The notes beneath the pieces were generated by a model. It was not told the origin of the DNA. It worked only from the letters and a program-made list of their open reading frames with translations, and ran no database searches. Both the position numbers and the translations under genes were made by a program. From NCBI GenBank assembly GCA_947174185.1, contig CAMWHY010000014.1:1-36572 (forward strand): a stretch of DNA of 36,572 bases, written 5' to 3'. The number at the start of each line of letters is the position of its first letter. Position 1 is the stretch's first letter. Below, piece by piece: positions 32,450-36,572 of this stretch. Origin of the DNA: an uncultured Lachnospiraceae bacterium (GTDB lineage Bacteria; Bacillota; Clostridia; Lachnospirales; Lachnospiraceae).

Positions 32450-32556
32450 TATCATTTACCTATTTATGTATCATTCAAGGCTCTTTCAAAAAATGGTGTA
32501 GTAAACGCCTTGCCTTTCCGTGAAACCATTGATTTTACAAGCTTTTCCAGAATATT

Positions 32557-32595
32557 TCAGATATTACCGTGGCAGACGAAAAGTATTCTAATCAT
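32557..32595 (-). pseudogene. Broken start of a second low-molecular-weight phosphatase gene
   Basis: An ATG at 32595, preceded by AAAGGA, encodes MIRILFVCHGNI and then a TGA. This equals the first 12 residues of the intact phosphatase (MVKILFVCHGNI) with two conservative changes, and it breaks off inside the phosphate loop before the essential Cys-Arg-Ser. It is the coding part of direct repeat copy 2. Confidence 0.65.
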
Positions 32596-32717
32596 AATTT
32601 TTTCCTTTCTCAAAATGCCCAAAAGTGCCGTGTTTTGGCACGTTTTGCGGACTTCTAATTTTAAATATCAGCACCCTCGTTTTACTACACTTTTTGCAAA
32701 ATGGGGCAAATCGTAGC
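32558..32717. repeat. Direct repeat copy 2 (broken phosphatase 5' end and leader)
   Basis: This copy matches 29865-30025 in the same orientation over its full length, ending with CAAAATGGGGCAAATCGTAG. Homology stops sharply at CAGAT on the phosphatase side in both copies, inside the codons for the catalytic loop. This suggests a defined breakpoint. Confidence 0.6.
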
Positions 32718-32757
32718 AATTCACAGCCCTCATTCGTAGTCTTTCCGTAGTCAGATA

Positions 32758-32836
32758 GGGGGGGGGTGCAAAACTACTCCGCTTTTTACGGAAACGGGTG
32801 CATTCTCCCGGCTGGCGGGTGCATTTAGAGGGTGCA
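32758..32836. repeat. G9 run and four GGGTGCA repeats
   Basis: Nine consecutive G (32758-32766) lead into GGGTGCA, which recurs at 32796, 32817 and 32830 with shrinking spacing (32, 21 and 13 bases). The segment is GC-rich in an AT-rich neighbourhood and lies just downstream of the HEPN gene stop (minus strand). On the minus strand it reads as repeated TGCACCC. No hairpin of note and no coding frame. The G run is a place where the base count may vary or be misread. Confidence 0.5.
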
Positions 32837-32882
32837 TTATTTAACGATAAGATTTTCCCCCATACATATTTTTATACTCCTC

Positions 32883-34292
32883 TTAAAAAATCTGCAATAA
32901 TGTGCATATAATTATTTCATCCGGCAATCCAATATATTTGAAAAAGCCGGCATAAACAATAGCCAATAATGGCGCATATAATTTTGCACTATCACCCCAT
33001 TCAACCGTACCAGAATGTGTTTTGTTATTGCGTAGTTTTACAAAAGAAGCAATGTTAGTATCATTCACCTGTGGTAACACCCATTTCGAAACTATTGCAT
33101 CAGCCACTTCACGGTTTTCATTATACAATGTAAGAATTTTCTGTTTCAATGTATAATCAAGATATTGAAAAGCACTGCTTATTGTAGTTTCTTTATTAAC
33201 ATCGATTTCATTATGAGATTTAGAAAAATCTGATATCGTTTTTTTGATATTCTTTTTTATTTCCTCTATGAGAATATCTTTCTCTCTGATCCTTTTATCA
33301 TCCAAATGGTAAGTGACCTCTAACGCTGTACATAAATCCTGAACATTTTTTATTGATATCCGGCTGACCATCTCATTATTTTCTGGCAAAAGTTCAAGCA
33401 AGGTGTCAGCTTTACCATTTACAATTCCTTCTATTAAATTCGGTATATAATCAAAAATACTAAATATTGGTATCACATTATGACATTTTCTCGTAGAGTA
33501 ATTATCATAGCGGTCAAAAATTTTGCAAATTCCTGTTTCAAAAAACTTATCATCAGAATTTTTCTGACTAAGATATCCTTCAAAGTAAACATTATTTTGT
33601 GAAGTTAAAATCGCAATAAGTTTTTTTGCAATTAAATAGCATTCTTGTATTCTATCAAAATGCTGTGCATTTTCAAACGAGAAACGAATAAAAGAATTTA
33701 GATTCCCAAGATTATATGCACCTTGATGTTCTATGCCATTTGTTCCCCCATCCTGCCTGATAGAAAATGTTAATGTTACTTTTTCATTTCCTATTCTAAA
33801 GTCAATTGAACGAGTGTACTCACTCCACGGCCGCATCCTAATTTCCCTTGCTCCATCATATTTTAAATATTTTTCAACATCAGGCGGCTGGATTGCTATT
33901 CCGGGATCGCATAGGGCATTTATGTTCCCACCATAAAATGTAATGGCATGAAATTTCTCCCAAGGCTCCGTCATCATACTAAAAAAGTCTTGCGCATTAC
34001 CGCTTGCCTTTATTATGATAGGAGTTGCAAACTTAATAACAGGACTAAATCCCATACCACTGGTACTAAATTTCCCATTGCGCAATATTGCAATCATACC
34101 ACTATTATCTTCACCAAACAGATACTCTGGTCGCTCAATATCACAATTGTGTATTCTATCAAAAGACTCATATATCTTTCTATTATCACTTTGAGCCGGA
34201 AGCAAAGTAACTATATTGTCTGATACATAGTATGTATATTTGTCATCCCCTACCTTTAAATAACCGCAAAAATTATCTGCTATTTTTCTCAT
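32883..34292 (-). CDS. ApeA-like HEPN domain protein (putative anti-phage ribonuclease)
   Basis: The 469-residue protein has an N-terminal beta-rich region (about 5-200; GYLKVGDDKYTYYV...AITFYGGNINAL) like the N-terminal domain of ApeA-type proteins. A middle helical part and a C-terminal HEPN domain (about 330-469) follow, with the R-x4-H ribonuclease motif RNNKTHSG (Arg421, His426). HEPN proteins of this kind cut RNA when a phage is sensed and stop growth. The assignment to ApeA rests on layout and motif by eye. The ATG at 34292 has AGGAG 13 bases upstream, a long gap; a GTG at 34346 would overlap the small gene before it. It is last in a run with a 46-residue ORF and a methyltransferase fusion. 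Confidence 0.75.
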   Translation of the reverse strand: MRKIADNFCGYLKVGDDKYTYYVSDNIVTLLPAQSDNRKIYESFDRIHNCDIERPEYLFGEDNSGMIAILRNGKFSTSGMGFSPVIKFATPIIIKASGNAQDFFSMMTEPWEKFHAITFYGGNINALCDPGIAIQPPDVEKYLKYDGAREIRMRPWSEYTRSIDFRIGNEKVTLTFSIRQDGGTNGIEHQGAYNLGNLNSFIRFSFENAQHFDRIQECYLIAKKLIAILTSQNNVYFEGYLSQKNSDDKFFETGICKIFDRYDNYSTRKCHNVIPIFSIFDYIPNLIEGIVNGKADTLLELLPENNEMVSRISIKNVQDLCTALEVTYHLDDKRIREKDILIEEIKKNIKKTISDFSKSHNEIDVNKETTISSAFQYLDYTLKQKILTLYNENREVADAIVSKWVLPQVNDTNIASFVKLRNNKTHSGTVEWGDSAKLYAPLLAIVYAGFFKYIGLPDEIIICTLLQIF

Positions 34293-34329
34293 AATAAATA
34301 ATCTGCTCCTTAATAATTTCCTTTTGTAA

Positions 34330-34470
34330 TCAGTCACATTCAGCACTCAAATATTTTTTACTCTTTTGAGCTTTTAATATCACCTCCCTTATAACAGAGT
34401 CATTTACAACAACTCTGACAGATTGAAATCCAAATGAATTCTTGACGATAACGTCATCATCAACTGCCAT
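34330..34470 (-). CDS. Small 46-residue protein between the methyltransferase and HEPN genes
   Basis: An ATG at 34470 opens a 46-codon frame ending TGA at 34330-34332: MAVDDDVIVKNSFGFQSVRV, then VVNDSVIREVILKAQKSKKY and a short tail. It begins 15 bases after the methyltransferase stop, where AAGG gives a weak ribosome binding site 12 bases upstream, and it ends 37 bases before the HEPN start. The strand-then-helix pattern looks like a small folded or DNA-binding protein, but no family is recognised. The position fits a small regulator or antitoxin-like partner, which is inference. It could also be a chance frame. Confidence 0.45.
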   Translation of the reverse strand: MAVDDDVIVKNSFGFQSVRVVVNDSVIREVILKAQKSKKYLSAECD

Positions 34471-34484
34471 CTGAAAATCCAGCC

Positions 34485-36572
34485 TTACGCTTTTTCCAAA
34501 ACCATTATATTTTCATCTAAAAATATATTCTTTATTTCTTCCTGATAAGTATCATAGTTCATTCTCGTTTCTCGATATTTTTTGTCTATTTTTTTACATT
34601 TCTTTACAATGTTTATTTGTATAGAATCTTTATCTGGTACAACAATATTTAGACGCTTAATTTGATTCAAATAAATACCCTTTTGTGCCAAACCATGAGC
34701 CTCGACTTGAATCACCTGATTTATTGCTTCTAAATAATATCTAAGATACTCGGAATTCAACAAACAAGTTTTTGGTTTTAACACAGCTACGCTTCTTTGG
34801 AATGTAATATTTTTACACTTTTTTCCCACCACCGCAGTTCTCCCAATAGCACCAACAATGGTTAAGAGAACATCACCTTCTTTCACCTGTGTTCTCTTGT
34901 TCTCTTTTTCAAAATCACTAGCAGACAAGAATCTTGCTTGTTCAAAATTAATACTCCCATCTATGATATTTCTAGAACTTAGCATCATATATTTGCTACT
35001 ATCAACTCCCACTGGCGGATTATGACTTCCATCTGTAATACTGACACATAATGCTTCTAATTTTGATATCGTATATTTGGAATTTATTATATATTTGTCT
35101 TTTACCGATACGGATATTTTTTTATTAAAAACTACTTCATCAAATTCTATCATATCCTCCAGTGATTGATAACTAGTATATTCTCTAATCTCATTAGGGA
35201 GGTCCAACTGCTCATTTTTGAAGTTCTTTTTTATATAGTAATTGATTTTGGAAGAATCATCATAGTTAATAGGATTCACAAGCGGAGTTATAATTTCGTT
35301 AATCCCTTGATTTATACTAAGGAAACTATCCTCATCCTCTACTTTTACACCAATATAATGTATTCCTTCTTTACCTTTAGCATCACTCCATTCATATCCA
35401 ATAAACTTCTTTTCAATCTTACCTTGCTTATTTGTAGGACAATTAACAATTAATACTTTTCTATTATTTTTCGCCAAAATAAAGAATTTTAACTTTTCCT
35501 TTTCTATCTCTTTTATATAGACTTGTTTTAGTTTTTCCAATTCCATTTTTTGTTCTTCATTTGACATACCTAAAAATTTATCACTACTTTTCAATTTTAT
35601 TATCTCATTTTGTTGTTCAAATGAATTTTCGTATTCTTCCCATAAAGCATTTTTGATATTGTCTGCAATTTTTCCGTTTAGGAATTGTTGATATGCTTCC
35701 AATTCAAACCCCATATAATCGCAGTATTCTTTTATGTAATGCACATCCTCAAAAACAATATCTTTCTGGTTATTTCCAGCATACCAAGAATCCACTCTGT
35801 TTTTAATATGTTCTGACAGCTTAGGATTTTCAAGTCTTTTTTGCGCAAAAACAACGACTGTTTTAGTTCCTGTCTTTCCGAAAACACCGCTTCCAAAAGA
35901 TACAATAGCATTAATCTCAAAGTTCTCAATTAATATTTCTCGCATTCTCTGATAAACACTGCTTACTTTATCTAACACTGTGGACGGAAAAATCAGTGCC
36001 ATAATTCCACCTGGGACTAACAAACGTTCTGCTTTTTCCATGAAAAAAGCTTCTACAGCATTGTTTGTTGAATAGCTTTTTTCATCAATACACTTCGACA
36101 ATGAATATTTCATTCTATCTTCGTCATTTAATGTTTCTAAAAAACCTTTTACACTATATGGCGGATTTGAAATAAGAACATTAAAAGTACCATCTTCAAT
36201 TCGTTTTGTATTAGCTAAAGTATCTGCATAATGTATCTGTATATTATCTTGCCCATACATAAAAGCTGAAACCTTTGCAACTTTTGATAATCTATATTCC
36301 TTCTCAATTCCAACAATATTAGAACAATATTCTTGATACTTTTTCATATCAATATATTTCTTAATTTGAATAGCATATTCGTTCAAAAAATGCCCAGCTC
36401 CACAAGCATAATCAACAACTTTTGGAATTCTCTGAAAATCGGAATTAATCTCATCTAATGGCAACGATGAGACTATAAATTTTGCAATTGGAATAGGTGT
36501 AAAAAATTGTCCTTCACTTTGTTTTACACCATCATCAAGAAATCCTTCAAACAAATCTCCTAAAAACTGATT
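34485..36572 (-). CDS. N6-adenine methyltransferase-specificity fusion (HsdM-HsdS or type IIG-like), 5' partial
   Basis: The frame is open to the window edge (the first visible codons give NQFLGDLFEGFLDDGVKQSE), so the N-terminus is missing and the gene continues beyond 36572; about 695 residues are visible. The order is: the QSEGQFFTP entry motif, the SAM site VVDYACGAGHFLN, the catalytic LISNPPYSVKGF (N6-adenine class), a helical spacer, and a C-terminal specificity domain with one target-recognition unit (ISKLEALCVSITDGSHNPP...GDVLLTIVGAIGRTAVV...LNSEYLRYYLE) and a coiled-coil end. In type IIG/IIB enzymes a nuclease domain precedes these; whether one exists here cannot be seen. It methylates adenine in a bipartite or asymmetric DNA site. 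Confidence 0.88.
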   Translation of the reverse strand, partial: NQFLGDLFEGFLDDGVKQSEGQFFTPIPIAKFIVSSLPLDEINSDFQRIPKVVDYACGAGHFLNEYAIQIKKYIDMKKYQEYCSNIVGIEKEYRLSKVAKVSAFMYGQDNIQIHYADTLANTKRIEDGTFNVLISNPPYSVKGFLETLNDEDRMKYSLSKCIDEKSYSTNNAVEAFFMEKAERLLVPGGIMALIFPSTVLDKVSSVYQRMREILIENFEINAIVSFGSGVFGKTGTKTVVVFAQKRLENPKLSEHIKNRVDSWYAGNNQKDIVFEDVHYIKEYCDYMGFELEAYQQFLNGKIADNIKNALWEEYENSFEQQNEIIKLKSSDKFLGMSNEEQKMELEKLKQVYIKEIEKEKLKFFILAKNNRKVLIVNCPTNKQGKIEKKFIGYEWSDAKGKEGIHYIGVKVEDEDSFLSINQGINEIITPLVNPINYDDSSKINYYIKKNFKNEQLDLPNEIREYTSYQSLEDMIEFDEVVFNKKISVSVKDKYIINSKYTISKLEALCVSITDGSHNPPVGVDSSKYMMLSSRNIIDGSINFEQARFLSASDFEKENKRTQVKEGDVLLTIVGAIGRTAVVGKKCKNITFQRSVAVLKPKTCLLNSEYLRYYLEAINQVIQVEAHGLAQKGIYLNQIKRLNIVVPDKDSIQINIVKKCKKIDKKYRETRMNYDTYQEEIKNIFLDENIMVLEKA

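Noticed and set aside
32510..32716. A 68-codon plus-strand frame
   Set aside because: It runs through the phosphatase-derived direct repeat in the antisense direction and has no binding site or protein-like character.
32758..32836. CRISPR array
   Set aside because: The repeated unit is only seven bases, spacing is irregular, and no cas-like gene is present.

Overview
The window looks like a piece of chromosome from a low-to-moderate GC Firmicute of the class Clostridia, most likely Lachnospiraceae. The basis is gene content: a Tad/Flp pilus locus with a DUF5702-type protein and a DUF6382-FHA protein, a clostridial-type AraC regulator, VanZ-like and CPBP membrane proteins, strong AGGAGG ribosome binding sites, and GTG/TTG starts. 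This is recognition by eye; no database was searched. No rRNA, tRNA, CRISPR array or complete insertion sequence was seen.

Region 1 (1-5.5 kb) is metabolic and regulatory. It holds a 5'-truncated gene remnant, a polytopic membrane protein, a GH16 beta-glucanase lipoprotein divergent from an AraC regulator, a VanZ-like protein, and a three-domain diguanylate cyclase whose receiver domain lacks the phosphoacceptor Asp. Region 2 (5.5-12 kb) is accessory. A CPBP protease and a YafQ/DinJ toxin-antitoxin pair sit between two imperfect direct repeats of about 70 bp. Next come an alkC-tetR DNA-repair operon with a perfect 12+3+12 palindromic operator touching its -10 box, then a GmrSD-like DUF262/DUF1524 restriction protein followed by two unknown genes. 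Region 3 (12-16 kb, minus strand) carries nitroreductase, aminoglycoside-phosphotransferase-like, RlmD and YhaM genes.

Region 4 (16-29 kb, minus strand) is a nearly complete Tad locus. In transcription order it has prepilin peptidase, TadZ-like, TadA/CpaF ATPase, TadB, TadC, Flp pilin, DUF5702 TadG-like protein, a TadE-like protein with Cys motifs, a second prepilin peptidase, another TadE-like protein, an FHA protein, a membrane protein, and an HtrA-like protein with no catalytic triad. A 156-bp element bounded by 36-nt inverted arms lies inside this run. On the transcribed strand four of its five arm mismatches become G-U pairs, so it looks like a structured RNA. TadC has a large extracytoplasmic insertion that resembles an atrophied bacterial Ig domain.

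Region 5 (29-36.6 kb, minus strand) looks like a defence-type accessory area. It holds a low-molecular-weight phosphatase; a membrane-anchored unknown protein plus a DUF4268-like PD-(D/E)XK nuclease lying between two copies of a 160-bp repeat that includes the phosphatase 5' end; a HEPN protein resembling ApeA; a 46-residue ORF; and a methyltransferase-specificity fusion that runs off the window edge.

The most promising new items are the Tad RNA element, the modified Tad components (Ig-like TadC, Cys-motif TadE, triad-less HtrA), the nuclease/membrane-protein pair inside the duplicated phosphatase start, and the HEPN/small ORF/methyltransferase cluster.
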